DNA of 42,535 nucleotides, taken from assembly GCA_013289475.1 (NCBI GenBank), contig JABCZW010000022.1, positions 1-42,535 on the forward strand. The letters are read 5' to 3'. The notes beneath the pieces were generated by a model. The model searched no databases and was not told where the DNA came from. It was given only the letters and a program-made list of their open reading frames with translations. Of this stretch, positions 9,576 through 18,457 are shown one piece after another; positions within the stretch are counted from its first letter, which is position 1; every line of letters begins with the position of its first letter. The position numbers and the translations under genes were made by a program. This DNA comes from Bacteroidota bacterium. Its GTDB lineage: Bacteria; Bacteroidota; Bacteroidia; JABEUT01.

Positions 9576-9642
9576 TAATTCAATTCTTTTCCTCAAAAAA
9601 GGTAAGTGCTTCTTTTGTAAAGAAATACAATAAAATTAAGGA

Positions 9643-10023
9643 CTATTGACCTATCGTCTGCTTGTAATCGGCAGCAGAAAGAAGTCCATCTACTTCACTT
9701 GCATTGGCTAACGATATTTTAACCATCCATCCGTCACCATAAGGGTCCTTATTAACCAGTTCAGGATTTGACTCGAGCTTAGGATTAAACTCAAGCACTT
9801 TGCCTGCAACCGGCATAAACAGGTCAGAAACTGTTTTAACAGCTTCTACCGTTCCAAATAGTTCACCATGTTTTACATCCTGGCCAACCGTATTAATATC
9901 AATAAATACTATATCGCCCAATTCGCCTTGTGCAAATTCGGTAATACCAACGTAAGCTTCGTTGCCACTTACTTTAATCCATTCGTGGTCTTTAGTGTAC
10001 TTCAGGTTGTCAGGAAAATTCAT
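9643..10023 (-). CDS. gcvH: Glycine cleavage system H protein
   Basis: Lipoyl carrier protein that shuttles the aminomethyl group between the P, T and L proteins of glycine cleavage. The lipoylated lysine lies in [11 protein letters not shown], residue 63 when counting from the ATG at 10023 ([15 protein letters not shown]). A TTG two codons earlier is less likely as start. Length 126 residues, normal. No other glycine cleavage gene is nearby. It sits between ctaB and the divergent frr, with its own -7 box. Confidence 0.96.
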   Translation of the reverse strand: MNFPDNLKYTKDHEWIKVSGNEAYVGITEFAQGELGDIVFIDINTVGQDVKHGELFGTVEAVKTVSDLFMPVAGKVLEFNPKLESNPELVNKDPYGDGWMVKISLANASEVDGLLSAADYKQTIGQ

Positions 10024-10046
10024 ACTCAATGTTTTTTAATGTGCGG

Positions 10047-10054
10047 CAAATATA
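10047..10054 (-). promoter_or_regulatory. Candidate -7 box for gcvH
   Basis: The minus strand reads TATATTTG, matching TAnnTTTG, 23 bases before the gcvH ATG. No clear -33 element is seen. Confidence 0.45.
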
Positions 10055-10146
10055 AATTATCTCTATTAATAATGGTAAATTAAAATTGGGAGCCACCATT
10101 AAAAGATAATTGAATAAACCGTGAGTAACTATTACTTCTATTTTTC

Positions 10147-10154
10147 TACATTTG
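10147..10154 (+). promoter_or_regulatory. Candidate -7 box for frr
   Basis: TACATTTG matches TAnnTTTG and lies 25 bases before the frr ATG. There is no TTG at the expected upstream spacing. It supports frr being transcribed alone here. Confidence 0.45.
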
Positions 10155-10179
10155 CAATAATAACCAAGTCATTTAGAAC

Positions 10180-10743
10180 ATGAACGAAGAATTGCAAATG
10201 ATATTAGATGATGCCAAAGACCAAATGCAAAAGGCCATTGTGCATTTAGAAAATGAACTTGCTAAAATACGTGCGGGCAGGGCTAACCCTATGATGCTCG
10301 AAAACATTATGGTTGACTACTACGGCAACCGCACACCCTTGCGCCATACCGCAAATATTAACTCACAAGATTCACGCACACTTATAATACAGCCTTGGGA
10401 AAGTGGCATGCTAGAGGCAATTGATAAGGCTCTGCAGGCAGCTAACCTGGGCATTACCCCGCAAAACGACGGTAAAATAATCCGTCTTTCTATACCTCCG
10501 CTTACTGAAGAACGCCGGAAGGAAATGGTTAAGAAGGTAAAAGGCGAAGCTGAAAACTGCAAAGTATCTATACGCACCATACGTAAGGAAACCAATGAAG
10601 CCATTAAAGGTTTACTAAAAGAAGGTTTACCGGAAGATGAAGTAAAAGAAGGTGAAGCAAAGAGCCAGGCCCTTACCGATGAATTTATTGTTCATGCAGA
10701 TAAGCATGCTGAAAAGAAAGAGCAAGATATAATGACCGTTTAA
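10180..10743 (+). CDS. frr: Ribosome recycling factor
   Basis: With EF-G, splits post-termination ribosomes. The 187-residue protein shows the family core: KIRAGRANPMMLENIMVDYYG early, LIIQPWE, and RLSIPPLTEERRKEMVKK in the second half. The ATG at 10180 gives the usual MNEELQ-type start. In many bacteria pyrH precedes frr, but not here: gcvH is divergent and a private -7 box is present. The stop codon abuts the first arm of an inverted repeat shared with the convergent EamA gene. Confidence 0.97.
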   Translation: MNEELQMILDDAKDQMQKAIVHLENELAKIRAGRANPMMLENIMVDYYGNRTPLRHTANINSQDSRTLIIQPWESGMLEAIDKALQAANLGITPQNDGKIIRLSIPPLTEERRKEMVKKVKGEAENCKVSIRTIRKETNEAIKGLLKEGLPEDEVKEGEAKSQALTDEFIVHADKHAEKKEQDIMTV

Positions 10744-10824
10744 GAGTTGAAAGTTTGTAAAGTTTATAAGGCAGAAAGTCAAAATACCTTTACGAACTTT
10801 AAAAACTTTATGAACTTTGAACTA
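10744..10824. repeat. AAGTTYRTA-type inverted repeat, copy A
   Basis: The left arm (about 10746-10770) contains AAGTTTGTA then AAGTTTATA in tandem; the right arm (about 10787-10822) carries the reverse complement series (ACGAACTTT, AAAAACTTT, ATGAACTTT). The arms pair imperfectly over about 25 bases around a ~16-base centre. It fills the gap between the convergent frr and EamA genes: the left arm begins right after the frr TAA, and the right arm includes the EamA TAG. Likely a bidirectional transcript-end hairpin or a dispersed palindromic element. Confidence 0.75.
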
Positions 10825-11706
10825 AGCTTTACGCTTATTTATCAGAAACACCCCGACAATTACGGCTGCAAAGCCAAATACCTGTATCCAACCCAACGAT
10901 TCTCCGTCGAGTATACCCCATAGGATTGCCACTATTGGAATAAAATAGGTTATTGATGCTGTAAATAATACGCTTGATGTTTTGAGCAGTTTGTTGAACA
11001 TAATTTGCGAAATACCCGTCCCAAAGACGCCTAAAAGAACTACATAAAGAAGGCTTTCTATTGCTTTTCCGCCCGAAGAAACACGTTGCAGGAAATCGGT
11101 AGAGAAAAGATATGCAGCAGTAATTGGCCCTACGCCAAATAAAGCAAAACCTGATAGCTGAACGCTGTTTATAGAACCCAGAAATGTCTTGATAATATTG
11201 ATGTTGAAGGCATAGCAGATACATGCCACAATAATATAAATGCTGAAATAATAATTGCCATCGAAATGGCCTTTGGCATTATATACCACCGTTAAAATAG
11301 CACCAGCAAGGCCAAGGAATACTCCCACAATTTTCAAGGCTGTGGTTTGCATTTTGAAAAACATGATACCCACCACTAATGCAAAAACAGTAGTAAGTGA
11401 ATTAAGTATGCCCGCAACAGAACTGGAAAGTCCGGTCTCTGCCTTAGTAAATAAAAATGCAGGAATACCGTTGCCCAACATACCCGCTATAATAATGTAT
11501 ATCCATTTGTTTTTAGGTATCTCTTTAATATGGCCTATTACAAAAGGTAATAAAAAGAGAAACGATACCACCATACGTATTGCCGCTACCTGCGAAGGAG
11601 TATAAACATCTAGGCCCCGTTTCATTAATATGAACGAGCTGCCCCAAATGAAAGCAAGGATTATAAAGAAGAACCACTTTAGAAAAGACGAGTTGGAATT
11701 AGACAT
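10822..11706 (-). CDS. EamA/DMT-family transporter
   Basis: A 294-residue integral membrane protein with ten predicted helices and two EamA repeats. The first begins FIILAFIWGSSFILMKRGLD, the second near GNYYFSIYIIVACICYAF; the ending ILWGILDGESLGWIQVFG is the classical repeat-2 signature. The family exports or imports small metabolites such as amino acids, purines or sugars; the substrate cannot be read from sequence. It has a private -7 box and no functional neighbour, so context gives no hint. Confidence 0.9.
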   Translation of the reverse strand: MSNSNSSFLKWFFFIILAFIWGSSFILMKRGLDVYTPSQVAAIRMVVSFLFLLPFVIGHIKEIPKNKWIYIIIAGMLGNGIPAFLFTKAETGLSSSVAGILNSLTTVFALVVGIMFFKMQTTALKIVGVFLGLAGAILTVVYNAKGHFDGNYYFSIYIIVACICYAFNINIIKTFLGSINSVQLSGFALFGVGPITAAYLFSTDFLQRVSSGGKAIESLLYVVLLGVFGTGISQIMFNKLLKTSSVLFTASITYFIPIVAILWGILDGESLGWIQVFGFAAVIVGVFLINKRKA

Positions 11707-11725
11707 AAATTTTTGCCAGAGAAGA

Positions 11726-11733
11726 CAAACTTA
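11726..11733 (-). promoter_or_regulatory. Candidate -7 box for the EamA gene
   Basis: The minus strand reads TAAGTTTG (TAnnTTTG), 19 bases before the ATG at 11706. No -33 element is evident. Confidence 0.4.
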
Positions 11734-11761
11734 CAGGAAAGAAAAATAACAGTGGTTTAAA

Positions 11762-13732
11762 CTAAATAACCCTTCCCAACCTTATCTTAAACATACGCTT
11801 GGCGGTATCGAGCCTTTGTTTGCGCTCAATCATTATGTTCAGTTCTTCGTCAGATAGTGGTTGCTTTATGGTTTCCTGCAAGTCGCGTATCATTACTTCT
11901 ATCTTTCTGCTTTTAAGCGCATACACGGCTTTTTCGGCAGTACCGCCTAGTTGATCCTTTTCTGTTTTAATGCCTATGCTTCTCTTGCTCCAGTCGCTCA
12001 TATTGTATTGGTCGGTGGCCAGTGTCATTGCCATTTGGCTAATGGCAGAATCTTCATGCCTTAAAAAATAATCTTCATTTATCGGGAAGTTTTTATCTAA
12101 AAATGTACAGCAGTCATCGTAAATTTTACGACAAGTTTCATTATCAAAAGCAAAATCATCTTCCCGCATGCTTTGTATAATAAAGTCGGCAAGTTTCATG
12201 GTTACTTTAATCGGCTCTTCTCCATCTTCCGACTCGCCTATAAATATGCCTTCCTCGTTTCCATACTTTATTAAAACCCTAATCACTTCTTTCTCCTGTG
12301 GCTCCGATGAAAAAACATCGTAATTGGTTTGCTGCGCTACCGGCCTTACTGTATTATTAGTGTTCTGCACTGCCGGCCTTTGTTCATGGTCATCTGATAA
12401 TCGTTGGCGTATCAGCTTCATCTCGCTCCACAAAATATCTTCTTCCAGTTGCATTATGCGACTGCACTCTTTTACATAAACAGAACGTGTTATCCTTTCC
12501 GGTATTACAGCTATGGTAGAAACAATCTCTTTTATAAGCGATGCCTTTTTTATTGGGTCGTGCGCGGCTTCTTCGCTCATGGCACGCGTTTTATAAACAA
12601 TAAAGTCCACCGCTTTGGTTTGCAGGTAATCTTTTAATTCTTCCGAGCTATGTTTACGCGCAAATGTATCGGGATCATCTTCTGCAGGCAGCGTTACTAT
12701 CTTCACATTCATACCTTCCTTCAATGCCAAACCGAAACCACGCTCGCTGGCTTTTACACCCGCGGCATCTCCGTCATATAATATAGTTAGGTTCGGAGTA
12801 TAACGGCGAATCAACCGTAATTGCTCGATAGTAAGCGATGTACCTGAAGATGCCACCACATTCTCAATACCCGATTGATGCAATGAAATAACATCGGCAT
12901 AACCTTCAACCAAATAACAGATATCTTCGGCGGTGATGGCCTTACGTGCCAAATGCAATCCGTATAACACATTACTCTTGTGATATAGAGGAGTTTCGGG
13001 AGAATTTACATACTTGGCTACGTTCTTGTCTTTCCGCAAGGTACGCCCCCCAAATGCAATAACGCGCCCGCTTACATTATGTACCGGGAACATTACCCTG
13101 CCGGCAAAACGATCATAACAATGGTCGGGGTTAGGTTCGCCCTGTGCAAGTACAGTTTCATCATCCGAACTTCTTACAAGTCCGGCTTGAAGTAGGAATT
13201 TTAATTTGTAACCGGCCTGCAATGCAGCATGCAAAAATGTCTTTGAGCTTTCAGGCGAATAGCCTAATTGGAATTTTTCAATAGTCTGTGGACTAAAACC
13301 CCGTTCCTCTAAATAGCTTAGTCCTATGGCTTTACCGGTTTCAGTCTGTATTTGTTCACTGAAGAATTTTTGAGCATAAGAACAAACAACCATAAGGCTT
13401 TCGCGCTCATTATCCTGTTCCTGCTGTTCGCTGGTGCGCTCTTCTTCAACTATTTCAATCTTATATTTCCTGGCTAAATATTTCAGGGCATTCACATAAT
13501 CCATTTGCTCATGCTCCATCACAAAATTCACCACATTGCCGCCACGTCCACAACCAAAACATTTGTAAATACCTTTGGCAGGAGAAACAGTAAACGAAGG
13601 CGTTTTTTCGTTATGGAAAGGGCAAAGGCCCATATAATTTGCTCCACGCTTTTTCAAATTGACGAAATCGCCAACGACCTCTTCTACCCTTGCGGTAGTG
13701 AAAATACGGTCTATAGTTTCGCGTGGAATCAT
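11762..13732 (-). CDS. dnaG: DNA primase
   Basis: Synthesises RNA primers at the replication fork. The 656-residue protein has the N-terminal CHC2 zinc-binding domain with ligands C37, H40, C58 and C61 (CPFHNEKTPSF, CFGCGRGGN); the catalytic core with TOPRIM motif LVEGYADVISLHQ near 270 and the acidic LYDGDAAG near 318; and a C-terminal DnaB-interacting region. All catalytic acidic residues appear present. The ATG at 13732 (MIPRETIDRIF) is the family start. No rpsU or rpoD neighbour, so the classical macromolecular-synthesis operon is not preserved. Confidence 0.97.
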   Translation of the reverse strand: MIPRETIDRIFTTARVEEVVGDFVNLKKRGANYMGLCPFHNEKTPSFTVSPAKGIYKCFGCGRGGNVVNFVMEHEQMDYVNALKYLARKYKIEIVEEERTSEQQEQDNERESLMVVCSYAQKFFSEQIQTETGKAIGLSYLEERGFSPQTIEKFQLGYSPESSKTFLHAALQAGYKLKFLLQAGLVRSSDDETVLAQGEPNPDHCYDRFAGRVMFPVHNVSGRVIAFGGRTLRKDKNVAKYVNSPETPLYHKSNVLYGLHLARKAITAEDICYLVEGYADVISLHQSGIENVVASSGTSLTIEQLRLIRRYTPNLTILYDGDAAGVKASERGFGLALKEGMNVKIVTLPAEDDPDTFARKHSSEELKDYLQTKAVDFIVYKTRAMSEEAAHDPIKKASLIKEIVSTIAVIPERITRSVYVKECSRIMQLEEDILWSEMKLIRQRLSDDHEQRPAVQNTNNTVRPVAQQTNYDVFSSEPQEKEVIRVLIKYGNEEGIFIGESEDGEEPIKVTMKLADFIIQSMREDDFAFDNETCRKIYDDCCTFLDKNFPINEDYFLRHEDSAISQMAMTLATDQYNMSDWSKRSIGIKTEKDQLGGTAEKAVYALKSRKIEVMIRDLQETIKQPLSDEELNIMIERKQRLDTAKRMFKIRLGRVI

Positions 13733-13749
13733 TTTTTATTACAATTGTG

Positions 13750-13757
13750 CAAAGGTA
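13750..13757 (-). promoter_or_regulatory. Candidate -7 box for dnaG
   Basis: The minus strand reads TACCTTTG, 17 bases before the dnaG ATG. A TTTTG lies 13 bases upstream, closer than the usual 17-21 spacing. Confidence 0.5.
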
Positions 13758-13776
13758 ATTAAGTGGGGAACAAAAT

Positions 13777-13878
13777 AGTTGAAAGTTCATAAAGTTTATA
13801 AAGTAAAAAGTCAAGCTTTATGTAGAAACATCCCTTTGGGATAAACTTTTGAACTTTATGAACTTTTTACTTTAAAAG
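13777..13878. repeat. AAGTTYRTA-type inverted repeat, copy B
   Basis: The left arm (13777-13810) has AAGTTCATA and AAGTTTATA in tandem; the right arm (about 13843-13878) has the complementary ATGAACTTT series. A small perfect hairpin, ATCCC-TTT-GGGAT (13830-13842), sits in the centre. The right arm overlaps the last codons and TAA of the GT9 gene, so the element starts within the coding end. It lies between GT9 and dnaG on the minus strand. Confidence 0.75.
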
Positions 13879-14892
13879 TCCATTATTTAACAAGGTGCTA
13901 ACTTCTTCAGGGGTAATTGAATTTATGCAGGTACATGAACCACCGTTTTTACATTCAACACAAGTTTTATCAAGCACTAAAAAGTGAGCATCGGGCCCTA
14001 AAGGTGCCCACCTGCCGGGATGTATTGGCTTTATGGGAGGAAACAGACCAATTGCTTTTCGGCCCAATGCTGCAGCCAAGTGCAAGGGGCCCGTACCCGA
14101 AGCGACAAGGCCATCGGCTTTCGAAATAAAACCAATAAGTTCAGAGAAAGTCTGCTTCCCAGTCATATCATTTACCTCAGGATGATTTTTCAAAAGGTTT
14201 TCGCGAATTACCTTGCCTTCTTCCTCGGTACCGGTAACAAATATTTTAAATTTCTCCTTTGGAAGTATTTCTACTAACTTGTTATAATGTTTCCAATCCC
14301 ACTCCCTGCCATTACCCCTCGATTTTGGGTGTATAATCAGGTTAAAACGGGTTTTGTCAAGTATATCGGTATTGATTTGTGGAACGCGAGTAAGACCATA
14401 ACTATTTTTCAGGTCAGCTAATCCAGGAACCTCTAAACCCAAAGGATACGCGAGCTTGAAATTGAGCTGTGCCTCATGTAAATTCGATCTTTTACGCGAG
14501 AAATTAACAAGCTTATTACAATAAAGCCAATGGTAGGACCGATGGCTTGTGCCAATCCTCATTGGTATTCCAGCTTTGCGTGCAAGCCAGGCAACCTCAT
14601 GATTAGGAAACACATGAATAATAACATCCGCCTTAAGTTTCTTGAAAAAATCGACCTGCATAAATGTCTCAGGCAAAGCCAATACTTCTTCCGCATCAAG
14701 AAATTCGTCAATGTTTTCACAAGCCTCGATCAGCGGTCTGATATATGTTTTGGCAAGGAAAAGGATTCGGGCATGCGGGTATTTCTTTCTAATATAAGCA
14801 ACAAGTGGCAACGTAAGCACCACATCGCCAATATTATCGGTACGGCTTATTATTATAGTAGGCTTGTCTTTTTTAAGAATGCTTTCAGTCAT
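13867..14892 (-). CDS. Glycosyltransferase family 9 (ADP-heptose:LPS heptosyltransferase-like)
   Basis: A 341-residue cytoplasmic or peripheral GT-B enzyme. The N-terminal motif IISRTDNIGDVVLTLPL and the donor-site motif VASGTGPLHLAAALGRKAIG near 263-282 define GT9, as does GLFPPIKPIHPGRW. Members add heptose or related sugars to lipopolysaccharide core. Odd feature: a C-terminal cysteine cluster (CVECKNGGSCTC, four cysteines) that resembles a metal site. It follows the LacI-type regulator by 47 bases but has its own -7 box. The exact sugar donor is not predictable. Confidence 0.88.
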   Translation of the reverse strand: MTESILKKDKPTIIISRTDNIGDVVLTLPLVAYIRKKYPHARILFLAKTYIRPLIEACENIDEFLDAEEVLALPETFMQVDFFKKLKADVIIHVFPNHEVAWLARKAGIPMRIGTSHRSYHWLYCNKLVNFSRKRSNLHEAQLNFKLAYPLGLEVPGLADLKNSYGLTRVPQINTDILDKTRFNLIIHPKSRGNGREWDWKHYNKLVEILPKEKFKIFVTGTEEEGKVIRENLLKNHPEVNDMTGKQTFSELIGFISKADGLVASGTGPLHLAAALGRKAIGLFPPIKPIHPGRWAPLGPDAHFLVLDKTCVECKNGGSCTCINSITPEEVSTLLNNGLLK

Positions 14893-14917
14893 AAAAATTC
14901 CCCAAAACGGACTGAAA

Positions 14918-14925
14918 CAAAAATA
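14918..14925 (-). promoter_or_regulatory. Candidate -7 box for the GT9 gene
   Basis: The minus strand reads TATTTTTG, identical to the octamer of the neighbouring regulator's promoter, 25 bases before the GT9 ATG. No -33 element is seen. Confidence 0.4.
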
Positions 14926-14939
14926 GGGAATTTATTCGC

Positions 14940-15971
14940 TTATGCTACGACACTACCGCACGATTCGCGGATGATAAGTTTAGTAGGCAATATTTTTTCC
15001 GACACAGAGAATTTCTTGCCGTCAATTTGTTTCATCAACAATTTAACTGATTCTACACCTATATCTTCAACAGGTTGTGCTACGGTAGTAAGCGGAGGAT
15101 GAGAGAAATTAAATGCGTCAAGGTCGTCGAAACAAACAATGGCAACATCTTGCGGTATCCGCTTCTTTAGTTTATGAATGGCCTGCAGACAGTTAATTGC
15201 CACATAATTATTTACTGTAAATATAGCTTCAACACCTACTGATGGACTCAACAACTTGTTGACTGCTTCGTTTGTGGTATTACCAATATCGTTATAAGAA
15301 ACAGATTGTACCCAGTCGTTATTAAACTTGATACCATATTTTTTCAAAGCATCTTTATACCCGTCCACACGCTCATTCAATGTGCTTAAGTGCATAGGCG
15401 AAATATTTACCATGCCAATTTTTTTAAACCCCGATTTAATAAGATGCTCTGCCATTTGGTAAGCGCCTTTATTATTATCAACCCCTACATAACTGGCCGA
15501 AAAACCCGGCAGCTTACGGTCGATGAAAACTAAGGGATATTGTTGTTTTTTTAATTGGTTGAACTGCTCGGCATTTTGCTGGGTGGTAGCCACAATAAGG
15601 CCTTCTACCCTTTGCCTGTCGCGCAATAGTTCAATAAGTTTTATTTCCTTTTCTTCTACCTCGTCAGAACTGCAAACCAGCAAGTGATAGCCGAGGCGCG
15701 CCACTTCAAATTCTATGGTACGTGAAATTTTTGCGTAAAAAGGGTTTGAAATATCGGCTACCACTAAGCCTATAATATTGGATTTGCCTGTTCGCAAACC
15801 CCTTGCCATTTGATTCGGATAGTAATTAAGCTCTTCAGCTTTTTTGCGGACCTTCTTCTGGGTTTCTTCACTTATACCCCATTCGTCGGCCTTGTTGTTC
15901 AACACTAAAGATACCAGGGTCTTGGAAACGTTTAATGCTTCTGCAATGTCTTTTAGTGACGCTCTTTTCAT
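14940..15971 (-). CDS. LacI-family transcriptional regulator
   Basis: 343 residues. The N-terminal helix-turn-helix (about residues 4-23) reads SLKDIAEALNVSKTLVSLVL, followed by the hinge with NYYPNQMARGLRTGKSNIIG, then a periplasmic-binding-like sensor domain ending near FSVSEKILPTKLIIRESCG. Binds DNA as a dimer and responds to a small molecule, usually a sugar; the effector is unknown. It is divergent from the PNGase-F-like secreted protein, with facing promoters sharing 16058-16075, so it may control itself and that gene. No sugar catabolic genes are adjacent, so its regulon is likely elsewhere or is envelope-related. Confidence 0.92.
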   Translation of the reverse strand: MKRASLKDIAEALNVSKTLVSLVLNNKADEWGISEETQKKVRKKAEELNYYPNQMARGLRTGKSNIIGLVVADISNPFYAKISRTIEFEVARLGYHLLVCSSDEVEEKEIKLIELLRDRQRVEGLIVATTQQNAEQFNQLKKQQYPLVFIDRKLPGFSASYVGVDNNKGAYQMAEHLIKSGFKKIGMVNISPMHLSTLNERVDGYKDALKKYGIKFNNDWVQSVSYNDIGNTTNEAVNKLLSPSVGVEAIFTVNNYVAINCLQAIHKLKKRIPQDVAIVCFDDLDAFNFSHPPLTTVAQPVEDIGVESVKLLMKQIDGKKFSVSEKILPTKLIIRESCGSVVA

Positions 15972-16057
15972 TTTACATAAACTTAATATTACGCAAAGCG
16001 CTATATACTTCGACCTAAATCGTTAAAATGTGGTACGTATCGCTCTATTTTGTAACC

Positions 16058-16088
16058 CAAAAATATGTATTTTTGTTTCATACAACAA
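16058..16088 (-). promoter_or_regulatory. Promoter of the LacI-type regulator gene
   Basis: On the minus strand two TTG triplets (16088-16086 and 16085-16083) lie 20 and 17 bases before TATTTTTG (16065-16058), a full Bacteroidota-type promoter. The leader to the ATG at 15971 would be about 80 bases. Confidence 0.6.
16068..16075 (+). promoter_or_regulatory. Candidate -7 box for the PNGase-F-like gene
   Basis: TATTTTTG on the plus strand, with TTTTG at 16048-16052 only 15 bases upstream (short spacing). It is separated by two bases from the opposite-strand -7 box, making a palindrome. The leader to the ATG would be about 85 bases. Confidence 0.45.
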
Positions 16089-16163
16089 CATTTATTTCAA
16101 AATTTAAAAAAATATTATTTGACTAATCTTTAACCTAAACCGATTCAGGTAATCATTTTCGCC

Positions 16164-18386
16164 ATGAAAAAAAACTTTTTCCCCCTGGTTTTTATCACTC
16201 TCTTCTCGATTTTATCACAAAATGCACTTGCACAAAAGCCTGATACTATTCATGTTATGGCTCAAAACAAGGAACATATGGCATGGTACGGGCCATATAA
16301 TGCATGGGCAGCCTTCCCGCCAGATACCAATTCTTATCGCAAGATATTACTGAACTTCACCCTGGGTTGCCCAACCGGTGGTTGCAGCCAATGGGATTAT
16401 ACAGTAGATATTTACCTGAACCACGATACCCATATTAAAGACTCTAACCTGGTTTACTCTCCAACCTTTACCGTTAACGGCAGTATAAAAGATACCACTT
16501 ATGTAAAAAAGGATACTACTTATACTACCTATTACGATACCACGACGCATAAAACCGATTCAACAAAAAATGTTGCTTATACCATAGTACAATATAAAGA
16601 CAGCACCCACCCGATCCAAGCAAGCGATACTTTGAGATGGTGGGCTGCCCATTATTACAACTACTATTATAACAACACCGGCCAAAAAATTGATTCGGTG
16701 TTGGTAGGGACAGATACTACTATGTATGTAAAGTATTACCACTACTATCATCATTACGATTCAATACAGAGTTATGAAATTGCAAGAATGATTACACCTT
16801 ATGCGGGATATTATGCCAAAACATGGACACACCCTTACATATTCGACCTTACCGACTTTGCCAGCCTGATGCACGATTCAGTACAGATAGAAGCCTTTTA
16901 TAGCGGATATTCGGATGGCTTTACTGCCACCTGCGATTTTGAAATGATAACGGGTATCCCTCCTCATAAAGCATATAAAACTGAACTTTTGTGGACCGGT
17001 TCATTCCCTTATGGTAATGCAAGCAATCCAATTTCTAATTACCTGGTACCTAAACCTGTAAAAATAGATAGTGCTGCTTCAGCAGTCAGGTTAAGGGTTC
17101 TACAAACAGGCCACGGAGAAGATGTGAATAATTGCAGTGAGTTTTGCGCCAATTATAATCATATATCGGTTAATAATAAAGAACACTATTCTACCTATGT
17201 ATGGAAAGATGATTGCGGATTGAATCCCTTATATCACCAGGCGGGAACATGGCTGTATAACCGTGCCAACTGGTGCCCGGGTGAACAGATAACACCATAT
17301 ATATATGATCTGTCGCCTTATATAACCCCGGGTAAATTTGATACCATTTTAATGAGTATGGACCCTTACACTGCATCGCCATACGGAGGAAGTATTTACA
17401 CCATTGGCGCTTCACTTATATATTACGGCCCTATAAGTTATACACTCGATGCCTCGCTCGAAGATATTGTGGCACCGACTACGAATACACTTTACAGCAG
17501 GCTCAACCCAATTTGCGACAGCCCTATGGTTGTTATTCGTAATACAGGTTCCACTCCTCTTAAAAGCCTTGATATAATATATGGACAAGTTGGTAGCGCT
17601 ACAAATACATATCACTGGACAGGCAACTTATTATTCGATGATACTGCTTTGGTAAAACTGCCGCAGGTGAGTTTAACTGCCACAACCAATTATACTTTCA
17701 GGGCGAAGGTAAGTAACCCGAACGGTGGCACCGACATGAACCCCGATAACGATGCTATGCAAACCACTTATACTATTGTACCCAACTATATTCCCGATTT
17801 TATAATTTACCTTTCTACCAATAATGCAGCCTCAGAGAACTCTTACATACTTACCGATGATTTGGGTAATGTAATTGTACAACGTTCGGGCTTTGCCAAT
17901 AGCACCGTTTACCGCGATACGGTTCATTTGGCAGTCGGCTGCTACCATTTTGAACTTTACGATGCCGGAGGCGACGGGCTTTCTTTTTTTGCAAACAGCG
18001 ATGGTAATGGTTCCGTAGCATTTACAAAAATCAAACCTCCGGTTTCATTCAATAATTTCCAGAATGATTTCGGAACATCTATCATTCAGAATTTTACTGT
18101 ATCAACCGTTTCAGGAATTGATGAGAACAGTAAAGCAGATTTAGATTATGACTTGTTCCCTAACCCAGCTAATGATGTGTTGAATCTTTCCTCGCTCAAT
18201 ATCTCGAAAAAAGAGAAAGATGTGCGCATTTATTCACCTATGGGAGAACTGGTTTATGAAAACCATATACCGGCCAATGCCAACAATTATAAAATTGATG
18301 TATCAAATCTTGCAGCCGGGCTGTATTGCATAACCATATCAAATGCTGATGGACAAGTGGTTAAAAAAGTGATGATTAGTAAATAG
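16164..18386 (+). CDS. Secreted PNGase-F-like protein with T9SS type A sorting domain
   Basis: 740 residues. Signal peptide 1-23 (cut after ALA). The region LNFTLGCPTGGCSQWDYTV (63-81) and the block GHG (316-318), NCSEFC (323-328), GTWLYNRANWCPG (361-373) match the two jelly-roll domains of the peptide-N-glycosidase F family, which removes N-glycans from glycoproteins; many relatives are not proven glycosidases. Between them, residues about 104-203 look like an extra insert rich in Thr, Tyr and His (DTTY repeats, KYYHYYHHY). After about 430 come beta-sandwich-like segments, including GCYHFELYDAGGDG, and the C-terminal ~80 residues are a Por/T9SS sorting domain. Cell surface or secreted. Enzyme activity is uncertain. 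Confidence 0.8.
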   Translation: MKKNFFPLVFITLFSILSQNALAQKPDTIHVMAQNKEHMAWYGPYNAWAAFPPDTNSYRKILLNFTLGCPTGGCSQWDYTVDIYLNHDTHIKDSNLVYSPTFTVNGSIKDTTYVKKDTTYTTYYDTTTHKTDSTKNVAYTIVQYKDSTHPIQASDTLRWWAAHYYNYYYNNTGQKIDSVLVGTDTTMYVKYYHYYHHYDSIQSYEIARMITPYAGYYAKTWTHPYIFDLTDFASLMHDSVQIEAFYSGYSDGFTATCDFEMITGIPPHKAYKTELLWTGSFPYGNASNPISNYLVPKPVKIDSAASAVRLRVLQTGHGEDVNNCSEFCANYNHISVNNKEHYSTYVWKDDCGLNPLYHQAGTWLYNRANWCPGEQITPYIYDLSPYITPGKFDTILMSMDPYTASPYGGSIYTIGASLIYYGPISYTLDASLEDIVAPTTNTLYSRLNPICDSPMVVIRNTGSTPLKSLDIIYGQVGSATNTYHWTGNLLFDDTALVKLPQVSLTATTNYTFRAKVSNPNGGTDMNPDNDAMQTTYTIVPNYIPDFIIYLSTNNAASENSYILTDDLGNVIVQRSGFANSTVYRDTVHLAVGCYHFELYDAGGDGLSFFANSDGNGSVAFTKIKPPVSFNNFQNDFGTSIIQNFTVSTVSGIDENSKADLDYDLFPNPANDVLNLSSLNISKKEKDVRIYSPMGELVYENHIPANANNYKIDVSNLAAGLYCITISNADGQVVKKVMISK
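18158..18376 (+). repeat. T9SS sorting-domain cassette, copy 1
   Basis: This 219-base stretch encodes most of the C-terminal sorting domain of the PNGase-F-like protein and is aligned without gaps to 19129-19347, with about 15 mismatches by eye (roughly 93% identity). The flanking coding sequences are unrelated, so the cassette alone is shared. Confidence 0.85.
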
Positions 18387-18406
18387 AGATTAATTACTAT
18401 CTTACA

Positions 18407-18436
18407 TTGAAAACCGCTTATTTATTAATACCTTTG
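18407..18436 (+). promoter_or_regulatory. Promoter of the second secreted-protein gene
   Basis: TTG (18407-18409), 19 bases, then TACCTTTG (18429-18436): a complete Bacteroidota-type promoter. The ATG is at 18458, giving a short leader. This indicates transcription independent of the upstream PNGase-F-like gene. Confidence 0.65.
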
Positions 18437-18457
18437 TTATATAATACACCACTCTAA

